From NCBI GenBank assembly GCA_014381505.1, contig JACNLK010000047.1, positions 1 through 50,244 on the forward strand: a stretch of DNA of 50,244 bases, read 5' to 3'. This DNA comes from Candidatus Desulfatifera sulfidica (GTDB taxonomy: Bacteria; Desulfobacterota; Desulfobulbia; Desulfobulbales; Desulfocapsaceae). This document shows positions 1 to 7,810 of the stretch, piece by piece (within the stretch, counting starts at the first letter, position 1; the number at the start of each line of letters is the position of its first letter). Made by a program: the position numbers and the translations under genes. The notes under the pieces were generated by a model. It saw only the letters and a list, made by a program, of their open reading frames with translations. It did not search any database and was not told where the DNA came from.

Positions 1-1
1 C

Positions 2-382
2 CATGCCGCCATTAATCCTGTTTCCGCTCTTCTGCAATGTCGGAATGGTCGTCTCGTGGATAGTATGTTCTCAATTTCCCTTATGAAAAGGCTTATTGAC
101 GAGGGGCGTGACATTGCAGAGGCAAGCGGGGTGGATCTGAGTCATGTGGATCACTATGAGATGTTATTTTCAACCTGCCGTGACAGGGCCAATCATCTTT
201 CTCCCATGCTTCAGGACATTCTGAATGGCAGAAAAACAGAAGTTGATGCCCTGAATGGGATTCTTTGCCGTTACGCTAGACAGGGAGGTGTCGGAGCAAC
301 TACCCATATAACTGTTTATGAATTGATTAAAAGTCTTGAGAAAGAGGCAGACGTACCATGCTTCCAGGAAGAGAGGTTTTGA
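2..382 (+). CDS. panE: 2-dehydropantoate 2-reductase (ketopantoate reductase), C-terminal part
   Basis: The frame is open from the first bases of the window, so only the last 126 residues of the gene are present. The start of the fragment reads HAAINPVSALLQCRNGRLVD, which matches the helical C-terminal domain of ketopantoate reductases (a conserved Asn, then NP-SAL and NG-L). The protein reduces 2-dehydropantoate to pantoate with NADPH in pantothenate and CoA synthesis. The domain ends with the usual helical segment rich in charged residues. The universal stress gene downstream starts 3 bases after the stop, so the two are probably co-transcribed. The N-terminal Rossmann domain lies outside the window, so a paralog of the same fold cannot be excluded. 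Confidence 0.82.
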   Translation, partial: HAAINPVSALLQCRNGRLVDSMFSISLMKRLIDEGRDIAEASGVDLSHVDHYEMLFSTCRDRANHLSPMLQDILNGRKTEVDALNGILCRYARQGGVGATTHITVYELIKSLEKEADVPCFQEERF

Positions 383-384
383 CT

Positions 385-840
385 ATGGCTGATTGGAAAA
401 AAATACTGATTGCCGTGGATGAAAGCCCCCTGTCAGAAAGGGTGGCTGACTATGTGGGCCGTGTTGTCAGCGGCCATGAAGGCGTAGATATTTGTCTGCT
501 TCAGGTCTATCCTGAGCCTCCGCCATATTTTTATCAGGAAGGTCACAATCTCAAAGAATTTCAGCAGGAAAAAGAAAGTACTGCACAAAAGGTTTTTCAG
601 CGTCTATTGCCGGTGCTGGAAGGATACGGCTTTGCCCCGGAGACCATACAAACCAGCTGTCACATGGCAGATGGCGTCAGTCTGAGTAAAGAAATTCTCG
701 TTATTCGTGAACAGGGGGATTTTGGCACGGTGGTGCTTGGCAGGCGAGGTATATCGAAAGCCGAGGAGTTTCTTTTTGGCTCTATTTCCACAGCAATTCT
801 GCGAGAAAGCCACAATTTCACCGTCTGGGTTGTTTCCTGA
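385..840 (+). CDS. Universal stress protein (UspA family)
   Basis: This 151-residue cytoplasmic protein has the UspA fold. It opens with WKKILIAVDESPLSE, the first beta strand and the nucleotide-contacting Asp. It ends with the ATP-binding signature G-x2-G-x9-G-S, seen as GRRGISKAEEFLFGS. It is therefore of the ATP-binding subtype. I chose the ATG at 385 because an AGGAAGAGAGG stretch lies just upstream; an ATG at 358 is in frame but would overlap panE. The next gene encodes a kinase-like protein and begins 23 bases later, which suggests a shared stress-signalling role. That link is inference. Confidence 0.9.
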   Translation: MADWKKILIAVDESPLSERVADYVGRVVSGHEGVDICLLQVYPEPPPYFYQEGHNLKEFQQEKESTAQKVFQRLLPVLEGYGFAPETIQTSCHMADGVSLSKEILVIREQGDFGTVVLGRRGISKAEEFLFGSISTAILRESHNFTVWVVS

Positions 841-863
841 TTATTACTGTTGCGGATAAGACT

Positions 864-1859
864 ATGTCTCAAGCACCTCAAACACTTCATGACATGCCGG
901 ATGATATTGTTGCTTTGTTTAAGGCACACCGGGTCAGTAAATCGTTGCGCAGACAACCCAAAGTCTATACTGACACTTCCAATTTCACATCCATTGATTA
1001 TGGCGATATCATTCATGTGGATGATCGTTATTTTCTGATCACCGCCTATGCTGTCGAGGGCCGCTTCGGTGTGGATGATCAGCCTAAGCAATGGGTTCCC
1101 AAGGTTACTGATCTGGTCAGTGGCCAGTCTCTTATTCTGAAACTTGTTTTTCATGAAACATTTTCAGTAAATATTGGTGATTTCGTTATCCCCTGTTACC
1201 GAAATCCTGAAAAAGAGGCTCGTATCCTCGAATACACCCAGGGGCATAAAAGGTTCATGCAGGGGTACTGTGTCGAGGATGAGGCCGGGAATCTGGTCAG
1301 GATTCTTGATGTGGTGCGTGGTCGGAGGCTGGATAAAGTTGTCTATCGGGAAAAATGTTCCCATGAAGAGTATTTTTATTCCTGTTTACCTGCCATTCTG
1401 CGGGAATTCTTGGAATGTGCTCAGGCTATAACATTTTTGCATCAGGGAGGTTTCCGACATGGAGATATCCGGCGGGATCATATCTATGTGGAGTTCGAAA
1501 CAGGCCTGTTTCGCTGGATAGATTTTGATTATGATTTTTATCTTCCGGAGCGTCCCTTTGCTTTAGATGTACTGGAGTTGGGGAATCTTCTCATGTTTTT
1601 GATTGCCAGAGGAGATTACCGGGACAGGGATCTTCTTGACAATCATTCGGTCGACGAAGCAGTGTTTTCTGATATTTGTGCAGATGATTTTTCTCTGCTT
1701 GCCAAGAACAAGATTGTCAATCTGAAGAAGATTTTCCCTTACATTCCCACAGAACTCAATGATATCTGCATGCATTTTTCCAGAAAGGCCACGGTTTGGT
1801 ACGACACTGCCGATGAATTTTGTGTGGATTTGGAGAAGGTCGTCAGCTCTTTTTCATAA
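864..1859 (+). CDS. Protein-kinase-like protein with altered catalytic residues
   Basis: The 331-residue soluble protein shows a catalytic-loop motif HGDIRRDHIYVE followed by WIDFDYDF. These correspond to the HxDxxxxN and DFG motifs of Ser/Thr kinases and aminoglycoside phosphotransferases. The catalytic Asp is kept, the metal-binding Asn position holds His, and DFG reads DFD. The N-terminal third (about residues 40-110) has beta-rich stretches in which a P-loop is not obvious. It follows a universal stress gene closely and probably shares its transcript. It could be an active atypical kinase or a pseudokinase that binds a nucleotide or partner. No membrane segment is seen. The kinase relationship is fairly clear, the activity is not. 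Confidence 0.7.
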   Translation: MSQAPQTLHDMPDDIVALFKAHRVSKSLRRQPKVYTDTSNFTSIDYGDIIHVDDRYFLITAYAVEGRFGVDDQPKQWVPKVTDLVSGQSLILKLVFHETFSVNIGDFVIPCYRNPEKEARILEYTQGHKRFMQGYCVEDEAGNLVRILDVVRGRRLDKVVYREKCSHEEYFYSCLPAILREFLECAQAITFLHQGGFRHGDIRRDHIYVEFETGLFRWIDFDYDFYLPERPFALDVLELGNLLMFLIARGDYRDRDLLDNHSVDEAVFSDICADDFSLLAKNKIVNLKKIFPYIPTELNDICMHFSRKATVWYDTADEFCVDLEKVVSSFS

Positions 1860-1947
1860 ACACGAATCAGTAGTGAGTGTGGCCTGGCGACAAGCAAAAC
1901 AGTGCGGAAGCACTTACGAGTAATCTTTTAACCAGACCGTGTTGGTT

Positions 1948-3471
1948 TTATTCCGGTTTTGCGTATTTTTCTCTGGCAATTTGCGTGATGGTGCGGAAAT
2001 CGATCTTGCCGCTACCCATTTTGGGTAGTTCTTCAAGGAGCATGAAGCTTTTTGGCAGGGAGATTTTTGGCAGTTCTTTAGCCATATTCTTAAGGGTTTT
2101 TCGTTCATCAATCTCAGCAGTGACTGCGGCTACAATCTTGGCGCCTTTGATGGCGTCCGGAATCTCAACCACACAGCATTGCGCTCCTTCTGGCAGGAGT
2201 TGCTCCAGGGTAATTTCCACCTTGACCAGAGAAACCATTTCTCCGCCGATCTTGACGAATCGTTTCAGGCGGCCCACATGCCAGAGAAAGCCGTCTTCGT
2301 CCAGGTGACCCATATCCCCAGTATCATACCATCCGCGTCGGATATGCATGGATGTCTCTTCAAAATCGTCGAAATAGCCCTTCATGACCATGTCGCCTTT
2401 GACCAGGATCTTGCCTCGTTCACCGATGGCACATTCTTCTCCGGTCTCGTAATTTTCGATACGGACCTGCACGCCGGGGAATGGCTTGCCGACACTGCCA
2501 GGTTTGTTGGCTCCTACGGCATTTCCTGAGATTCCCGGAGAGGTCTCGGTGGCGCCGTAGGCCTCGTAAAGGGTGATGTCGTGTTTTTTCAGAAAACGGG
2601 CTCGCAGGGCATCCGGGCATTTATCTGCCCCGCACAGGGCCAGACGCAGACTGTCAAAGTCTCCCTGTTCAGATTTGCGCAGATAGCCCCAGAAAAAACT
2701 GGGGGTACCCACCATGAGGTTTGGCTTTTCTTCACGGATAATATCGCAGACGGTTTTGAAGTCCAGCGGGTTGGCATAGGAGACAATGGTCATGCCGTGG
2801 AAAAGCGGTGCCCAGAGGTTGGCGGTCAGTCCGAAGACATGAAAAAAGGGCAGGGTGCCGAGAAAGACATCTTTCTCATTCAGCTGGTATAGCTCAGTGA
2901 GGCTGACGATATTGGACCAGATATTTTTGTGGGTCAGCTGTACTGCTTTGGGGTCTTTTTCACTGCCGCTGGTGAAGAGGATGACCACATTGTCATCTGG
3001 TTCTCCACAGGTTATCGTTTTTTTAATAGCAGCCGCAGGGAGTTTTGAGATGAGGGCGGCTTTTACTTTTTGTGCACCGGTGATCCCTTCCATGATATCT
3101 TCTATGTAGACCATACCTTTAACATGGGGGCAGTCAATTTTTTCCAGTAATGCCCTGGAGGTAATAATGGTTTTGAAGTCGCATTTCTGTTGGGCATATT
3201 TGCAATTGGCTTCAGCTCCGGTGGAGTAGTTGATCATTACCGGTGTGCGGCCGCTCATCAAGATACCGATGTTGGTCAGGGCGCAGCCAGCTGAGGTGGG
3301 GATCATTATCCCGATAAATCCCTTGTCGAATTTTTTGAATATTCTTGAGAGGATGAGAGTGGCGATGAGGGCGCGGCTGTAGGTGACTTGACGGTCAGTT
3401 GATCGATCGTTGATAGCTAATTTGTCTCCCATTTTTTTGGCAACGTCAATAAATCGATGATGTAACTGCAT
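1948..3471 (-). CDS. AMP-forming acyl-ACP/acyl-CoA synthetase
   Basis: The protein has 507 residues and belongs to the ANL adenylate-forming superfamily. The phosphate-binding loop reads VVILFTSGSEKDPKAVQLTH. Further on come YGATETSPG (adenine site), GWYDTGDMGHLDEDGFLWHV (hinge region) and a C-terminal KMGSGKIDFRT with the catalytic Lys. It activates a fatty acid through an acyl-adenylate and transfers it to CoA or ACP. The sequence recalls the synthetase half of Aas (2-acylglycerophosphoethanolamine acyltransferase/acyl-ACP synthetase) without its acyltransferase half. An AGGAGA ribosome site precedes the ATG. The gene stands alone, convergent with the kinase-like gene, so its substrate cannot be told from context. 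Confidence 0.88.
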   Translation of the reverse strand: MQLHHRFIDVAKKMGDKLAINDRSTDRQVTYSRALIATLILSRIFKKFDKGFIGIMIPTSAGCALTNIGILMSGRTPVMINYSTGAEANCKYAQQKCDFKTIITSRALLEKIDCPHVKGMVYIEDIMEGITGAQKVKAALISKLPAAAIKKTITCGEPDDNVVILFTSGSEKDPKAVQLTHKNIWSNIVSLTELYQLNEKDVFLGTLPFFHVFGLTANLWAPLFHGMTIVSYANPLDFKTVCDIIREEKPNLMVGTPSFFWGYLRKSEQGDFDSLRLALCGADKCPDALRARFLKKHDITLYEAYGATETSPGISGNAVGANKPGSVGKPFPGVQVRIENYETGEECAIGERGKILVKGDMVMKGYFDDFEETSMHIRRGWYDTGDMGHLDEDGFLWHVGRLKRFVKIGGEMVSLVKVEITLEQLLPEGAQCCVVEIPDAIKGAKIVAAVTAEIDERKTLKNMAKELPKISLPKSFMLLEELPKMGSGKIDFRTITQIAREKYAKPE

Positions 3472-3770
3472 GCAAGGTCTCCTGGTAGGAAGTTATTTAT
3501 GTTGCCGTTCCTGAGTGCAGGCCACTTCAGGATGATAGGCATGAAAATTCGGGTTGATATAAAATGGGGCTAAAGGTAACAAATAAATAAGAAATGTACA
3601 GCCTGGATTTACATGTCAAGTTTCATCGAGTGGTTAAGGGGTTGCTGTTGTCCAGAGTTGTTTTGGACACCTGAGGGCAAAAGGGGAAGTTGTTAATGGT
3701 GATGGGTGCAGTCTGAAGAAGCATGAGGCTGTTATTCTGAGTTTAAATCTGGATATTAGTTGAAAATATT
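3472..3770. other. Divergent intergenic region
   Basis: About 300 bases separate two divergently transcribed genes. The stretch around 3550-3595 is AT-rich and probably carries promoter elements, but I could not fix a convincing pair of -35 and -10 boxes on either strand. Open frames crossing it have no recognisable protein features. I see no tRNA, repeat copy or riboswitch. Confidence 0.4.
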
Positions 3771-4529
3771 GTGAAACATTTGCAGCAGACAGCGATGTAC
3801 TTCTGGATTTGCCTTGCCTATGTGTCAGGGACAGTTTCACTGGTTTTTTTTGTAGTCTTTTTGTCTGTGGGCAGTTTTCATCTGATTCAGCTTGATTTGA
3901 GCTTCTCGGTGGCACTTGCCTGGAATACTTTGCTCAGTGCTGTTTTTTTCATTCAACACAGTGGTATGGTCCGGAGGTTTTTTCGCCAACGTCTTGCTCA
4001 ATTGGTTGCCGATTCGTTCCATGGGCTCATTTATACAATTGCGTCTGGCTTTATTTTAACTCTTTGCATGATGTTGTGGCAGCGGACAGGAGAGCCCATC
4101 ATATTGTTCGAGGGCATTCCGGCTTGGTTTTGTCGTGGCCTTTTTTCATTGGCCCTTTTGGGGTTTGCTTGGGGAGCCTACGCACTCAAAACCCTTGATA
4201 CGTTTGGAGTCAAACCTGCTCTTTCCGTTTTGCGTGGCAGGAGCCCTGTTCCATCGCCTTTTGTTGTTAAAGGGCCATATCGCTGGGTGCGGCATCCCCT
4301 CTATTTCTTTACCCTTGTGCTCTTCTGGTCTTACCCTGCCCCGACGCCGGACCGACTTTTGTTTAATGTTCTCTGGTCGGTTTGGATTTTTGCTGCAACG
4401 TTTGCCGAGGAGCGGGATCTGGTCTCACATTTTGGTGATTCTTATGTCCAATATCAACGTGCAGTACCAAGAATTTTCCCGTGGCGTCCGCCTATCTCAG
4501 TATCATTCAGCTTGAGTAACAATTCCTGA
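3771..4529 (+). CDS. Membrane methyltransferase of the MddA/NnrU/isoprenylcysteine methyltransferase type
   Basis: The 252-residue protein has about six hydrophobic segments (near residues 10-32, 45-62, 83-103, 118-138, 176-190 and 196-212). Residues 61-68 read IQHSGMVR, a feature of MddA/NnrU-like proteins. The C-terminal half carries GPYRWVRHPLY (168-178) and EERDLVSHFGDSYVQYQRAV, the S-adenosylmethionine-binding signature of the isoprenylcysteine/phospholipid methyltransferase superfamily. MddA methylates methanethiol to dimethyl sulfide; NnrU-like relatives have other or unknown substrates, so the exact reaction is open. The GTG at 3771 is the longest start; an ATG at 3795 is an alternative and neither has a clear ribosome site. 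The gene is monocistronic as far as can be seen. Confidence 0.75.
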   Translation: MKHLQQTAMYFWICLAYVSGTVSLVFFVVFLSVGSFHLIQLDLSFSVALAWNTLLSAVFFIQHSGMVRRFFRQRLAQLVADSFHGLIYTIASGFILTLCMMLWQRTGEPIILFEGIPAWFCRGLFSLALLGFAWGAYALKTLDTFGVKPALSVLRGRSPVPSPFVVKGPYRWVRHPLYFFTLVLFWSYPAPTPDRLLFNVLWSVWIFAATFAEERDLVSHFGDSYVQYQRAVPRIFPWRPPISVSFSLSNNS

Positions 4530-4852
4530 TTGAGCCCGGTAATCAATTGCGGAGCCAATCGTTTATGTTCAGCAGAAGCATGACACCATTTTTCTTATGT
4601 CTGGACTATGATTTTTGCCTGAAATGAACGGGATGCAAAAATGTGTGGGTTGGGAATGCCTCATGTCTGCTGTTGTTGAACCTGTTTCTGTGGTACAATA
4701 ATAATTAATGTTGCGATCGTGGGTGTGATTGGTTGTTTCTGATGTTACATTTGAAATATTTTGGGCTCGTTAAGGTATGTATCGTTTTTCGTGGAACAGC
4801 TCAGATTTTCCCGCGAATAAATATCACGGATGACGCCTGAATAGGCTGGTAA
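4530..4852. other. Intergenic region, possible promoter near its end
   Basis: This 323-base gap has no recognisable gene. A TACAAT box at about 4692-4697 sits in an AT-rich patch and could be a -10 element for the downstream open frame, though no good -35 box stands at the right distance. Nothing else is identifiable. Confidence 0.3.
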
Positions 4853-5185
4853 GTGGATGAACTTCTTATGGTAATCGAGATGGAACTCAGAACAAGAAGC
4901 GCTGGTAGAAACACATTTGTAAAGGCTCTTGCCACCGTTACTGTTGTGGACGCTGCTGGCGTGCCAGTAGCCGGAGCAACGGTGCACGGTTCCTGGAGCG
5001 GTGCCACTTTTGATATTGATCAGGGAGTATCCGGCACAGATGGAATTGTAATGCTGGAGTCTGATGAAGTGAAAAATCCCGCTGTTGGAACCAGCTTTAG
5101 TTTTACTGTAACTGGTGTTGAAGCCCAGGGTGGAATGTATAGTCCTGAAGAGAATGTGGAAACAAACGATTCCATTGTCTACTGA
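4853..5185 (+). CDS. Orphan Ig-like surface-protein domain, possibly a gene remnant
   Basis: The open frame encodes 110 residues that form one beta-sandwich domain. Diagnostic pieces are VTVVDAAGVPVAGATVHGSW, GTDGIVMLESDEVKNP and FSFTVTGVEAQGGMYSPEEN. Such domains usually sit at the C-terminus of much larger secreted proteases, glycosidases or adhesins. Here a stop codon (4850-4852) lies directly before the GTG and there is no signal peptide. Translation could instead start at the in-frame ATGs of residues 6 or 10. It is probably the surviving end of a decayed or displaced surface protein, or a small cytoplasmic protein made from such a domain. A hairpin follows the stop. The function is unknown. 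Confidence 0.5.
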   Translation: MDELLMVIEMELRTRSAGRNTFVKALATVTVVDAAGVPVAGATVHGSWSGATFDIDQGVSGTDGIVMLESDEVKNPAVGTSFSFTVTGVEAQGGMYSPEENVETNDSIVY

Positions 5186-5204
5186 TTTTTGGTAAAAAAC
5201 AGTT

Positions 5205-5244
5205 CCTGTGTCAGAGAGATTGGTCAATAACTCTCTGACACAGG
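5205..5244 (+). terminator. 14-bp perfect hairpin after the orphan domain gene
   Basis: CCTGTGTCAGAGAG (5205-5218) pairs perfectly with CTCTCTGACACAGG (5231-5244) around a 12-base loop. It begins 20 bases after the stop codon. There is no long T run right after it, only GTTATTTT some bases further on. It could be a terminator, an mRNA-end stabiliser or an inverted-repeat remnant. Confidence 0.55.
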
Positions 5245-5297
5245 CAGACCGTTATTTTGAAGAAGAGCTCCTTTGCCGTGTAATGAAGAGAAAGGGC

Positions 5298-5411
5298 CGT
5301 CTGTTCTACGTAAAGTCGAAGATGTTTACCTTGGGGAAAGTCCCCGGTTGCTCTGGGAAAGGTTCTTGATGATTTCGGCTCTGAATGAAAATCATAATTT
5401 TTCAAAGTCCC
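5298..5411 (+). repeat. Dispersed intergenic repeat, copy D (degenerate)
   Basis: The 3' part, CTGAATGAAAATCATAATTT followed by TTCAAAGTCCCC, matches the 3' core of the copies at 25527-25671 and 41592-41703. The upstream half (TCTGTTCTACGTAAA near 5310) only loosely follows the copy at 25.5 kb. It points towards the gene at 5568, which begins 156 bases later. Confidence 0.55.
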
Positions 5412-5567
5412 CAGAAACAAAATAATCCCCCATGCCTGGAAGATAATTGAAGTTGAGAATTTTACGGATGTACCATGTCATCATGACCGGGAGTATTGGT
5501 CAGGTAACTGGTCACGCGACGAAATTTTGTTGAAAATCATTTTTTCAAGAGAGCTATTGTCTGAATA

Positions 5568-5987
5568 ATGAAGAAAAATGTCATACCAATACCCATCTGC
5601 TCAACCTGCAAGGCGTCGGGCAGTGACAGCTATATAAGTGGCGATAACTTTTGTCGCTGTTCGAATTGCGGTACAGAAATGAGATATCTGCCTGCGGGAG
5701 AGTTGTTGATTACCAAAGGGAGCGATGTTAAAAAAAATAATGGCTGGATAACAAAATTTTCAGTTGTAAGTGCGGAGCTTTATACAGGCCGGGCCATGAA
5801 CGGAATTGGGACTCTGATTATGGTGTTAGCCCTCTCCTTTTATTGGTTCGGCAGGCTTGAGTTAGATGGTGTCGTGTTGAGCGGTGGATCAGGACTTCTT
5901 CTGGCTTTTATCGGTCAGAGAAGAACGGGAATACAGAAGAGAAAAGTGCAGATGGCCAGAGATAACTATCCCTACTGGCAGCAATGA
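5568..5987 (+). CDS. Hypothetical zinc-ribbon membrane protein
   Basis: The 139-residue protein starts with a short zinc-ribbon-like motif: a CSTC pair around residues 11-14 and a CRCSNC cluster around residues 29-34. Two hydrophobic segments follow, near residues 80-94 and 102-116, separated by a short charged turn. The C-terminal tail is basic. The topology suggests a cytoplasmic metal-binding head anchored in the inner membrane. I do not recognise a named family. The gene lies 26 bases upstream of the radical SAM gene on the same strand, so the two may be co-transcribed. Confidence 0.6.
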   Translation: MKKNVIPIPICSTCKASGSDSYISGDNFCRCSNCGTEMRYLPAGELLITKGSDVKKNNGWITKFSVVSAELYTGRAMNGIGTLIMVLALSFYWFGRLELDGVVLSGGSGLLLAFIGQRRTGIQKRKVQMARDNYPYWQQ

Positions 5988-6013
5988 TTTCTGTATCAGG
6001 ATGACTCTTGTCC

Positions 6014-7546
6014 ATGTTGCTCATCTTCCCCCCTGTTGCCAAAATATGTGAACCTCCAGCCGGTATTGCGCACCTTGCCGGGGTGGTGCGAGGGCATGGT
6101 TTACCTTGCACTTTGTTGGATGCCAATCTTGAGGGCTTGTCGTATCTCCTCGCCTCACCGCCAGAGCCTTCAGATACCTGGGGACGTCGTGCATGCCGAG
6201 GCCTGAAAGACAACCTGGCAGCTCTGAAAGACCCGCAACTGTACACGAATCCTGATCGTTATCAACGAGCTGTGGCCGATGTGGGCCGGGTGCTTGATCT
6301 TATTGGTCGTTCCCATGGTCTGGGCCTGACCCTTGCCAATTACCAGGATCAAGCCTTGTCTCCGTTGAAAAGCCCGGATTTGTTGCGGGCTGCGGAAACA
6401 TTTAAAGTAAGCATCTTTTATCCTTATTTTTCCCAGCGGTTGCCCGGGCTGATTGAAGCGCAGCAGCCTGATCTGGTCGGTATTTCCCTGAATTATCTCA
6501 GTCAAGCTCTCTCCACCTTTGCCCTGATCGGCTTCCTGAAGGAAAAATATCCCCATCTGCCGGTGGTGCTTGGAGGCGGACTGGTGACCTCCTGGCTGAG
6601 TAATCCTGCTTTTGATAATCCCTTTGCGGCTCTTGTTGATCATCTGGTGGCAGGGCCCGGGGGAGAAGCGCTCCTGTCTCTTTTGGGGGTGACCGGCAAT
6701 CATGAACATCATGCCCCCCGGTATGATGACCTGCCGCTGTCCGACTACCTGTCTCCCGGGCTGATCTTGCCGTATGCGGCCTCTGCTGGATGCTATTGGA
6801 ACAAGTGTTCTTTTTGTCCCGAAACAGCTGAAGGAAATCTTTATGAGCAGGTCGCTCCTCCTGTGGTCCTTGCCGATCTTGATGTCTTGGTCAAACGCCA
6901 CCAGCCTCGCCTGATTCATTTTCTTGATAATGCCGTCAGTCCGGCCTTGATGGGCCACCTGGCTGAGCAGCCACCGGGGGTCGACTGGTATGGCTTTGCC
7001 AGGGTGAGTCCTTTGCTGGCCGATCGCGATTTTTGCAAGAGGCTGCGGGAGTCGGGTTGTCTGATGCTGAAACTTGGTCTGGAATCGGGTGATCAGGGGG
7101 TGCTGGACAATATGGATAAAGGTATTGATCTTGATCTGGTGTCCAGGGCGCTTGCCGCGCTGCGTGATGCCGGGATTGCCACCTGTGTTTACTTGCTCTT
7201 TGGTACTCCGTCCGAGTCCAGCGAAGAGGCTCGGAAGACTCTTGAATTTGTCCGTCGCCATCATGATGAAATTACTTTTTTGAATCTTGCTGTCTTTAAT
7301 ATGCCGGTTTGCGGACCAGATGCCACGACCATGGCCTTGCGTGACTTTTATTCCGGCGATCTTACCCTCTATACTGATTTTACCCACCCTCGTGCCTGGA
7401 ACCGTAGAGAAATCCGCCGCTTCCTTGATCAGGAGTTTAAACGCGACCCGGCTGTGGCCACAATTCTTCGCCGTGATCCGCCCATCTTTACCTCCAATCA
7501 TGCATCATTTTTCTGTCAGGCTGCTCAGCCATCCCTGAAGTTGTAA
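6014..7546 (+). CDS. B12-binding-domain radical SAM protein
   Basis: The protein has about 510 residues. The first 230 show the cobalamin-binding-type fold: the start MLLIFPPVAKICEPPAGIAH, then PDLVGISLNYLSQ and VVLGGGLVTSW. The radical SAM domain begins near residue 255 with the cluster motif CYWNKCSFC (Cys 260, 265, 268), which has four residues between the first two Cys instead of the canonical three. GLESGDQGVLDNMDKG is the usual S-adenosylmethionine and glycine-rich element. Such proteins do methylations or rearrangements on varied substrates, and no precursor peptide or partner gene is visible nearby. I prefer the ATG at 6014; an in-frame TTG lies at 6008. Confidence 0.85.
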   Translation: MLLIFPPVAKICEPPAGIAHLAGVVRGHGLPCTLLDANLEGLSYLLASPPEPSDTWGRRACRGLKDNLAALKDPQLYTNPDRYQRAVADVGRVLDLIGRSHGLGLTLANYQDQALSPLKSPDLLRAAETFKVSIFYPYFSQRLPGLIEAQQPDLVGISLNYLSQALSTFALIGFLKEKYPHLPVVLGGGLVTSWLSNPAFDNPFAALVDHLVAGPGGEALLSLLGVTGNHEHHAPRYDDLPLSDYLSPGLILPYAASAGCYWNKCSFCPETAEGNLYEQVAPPVVLADLDVLVKRHQPRLIHFLDNAVSPALMGHLAEQPPGVDWYGFARVSPLLADRDFCKRLRESGCLMLKLGLESGDQGVLDNMDKGIDLDLVSRALAALRDAGIATCVYLLFGTPSESSEEARKTLEFVRRHHDEITFLNLAVFNMPVCGPDATTMALRDFYSGDLTLYTDFTHPRAWNRREIRRFLDQEFKRDPAVATILRRDPPIFTSNHASFFCQAAQPSLKL

Positions 7547-7683
7547 TCCGCTTGTTAGTATTGATGCACATGCAAGCAAAACGATTCATTGCATCAGCGG
7601 CAGCAGTTACAGGAGAGTGCATTATGGAGAGCCTGCTACCTGTGTTCCACAATCTATTGATTGTCAGGATGATAACGGTCTGA

Positions 7684-7801
7684 TACCTTTCTTGAAGATG
7701 CCTTGATTCAGTCACTGGATGATGTGGACCCTGTCCCTGCGGTACAATTTCGCGGGCCCTGTTCCTGAACAAAACGCCTTCTTTTCCAAAGAACCCTTAA
7801 T
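7684..7801 (+). repeat. Dispersed intergenic repeat, copy C
   Basis: The 66 bases from 7736 contain CTGCGGTACAATTTCGCG, then TCCTGAACAAAACG and CCAAAGAACCCTTA. These match the copy at 25527-25671 closely and in the same order. The upstream part (CTTGAAGATGCCTTGATTCA) is a weaker match to the 5' hairpin of the family. It ends 9 bases before the ATG of the RND permease gene, so it forms most of that gene's leader. The rest of the 264-base gap (7547-7683) holds nothing I recognise. Confidence 0.7.
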
Positions 7802-7810
7802 AAATCAAAC

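Noticed and set aside
1901-1914. Short hairpin AGTGC-GGAA-GCACT between convergent genes
   Set aside because: The 5-bp stem is too short and lacks a T run, so I do not call it a terminator.
6170-7501. A 443-codon minus-strand open frame across the radical SAM gene
   Set aside because: It is antisense to a protein with clear family motifs. Its translation is rich in Gln, His and Arg, as expected of a shadow frame.
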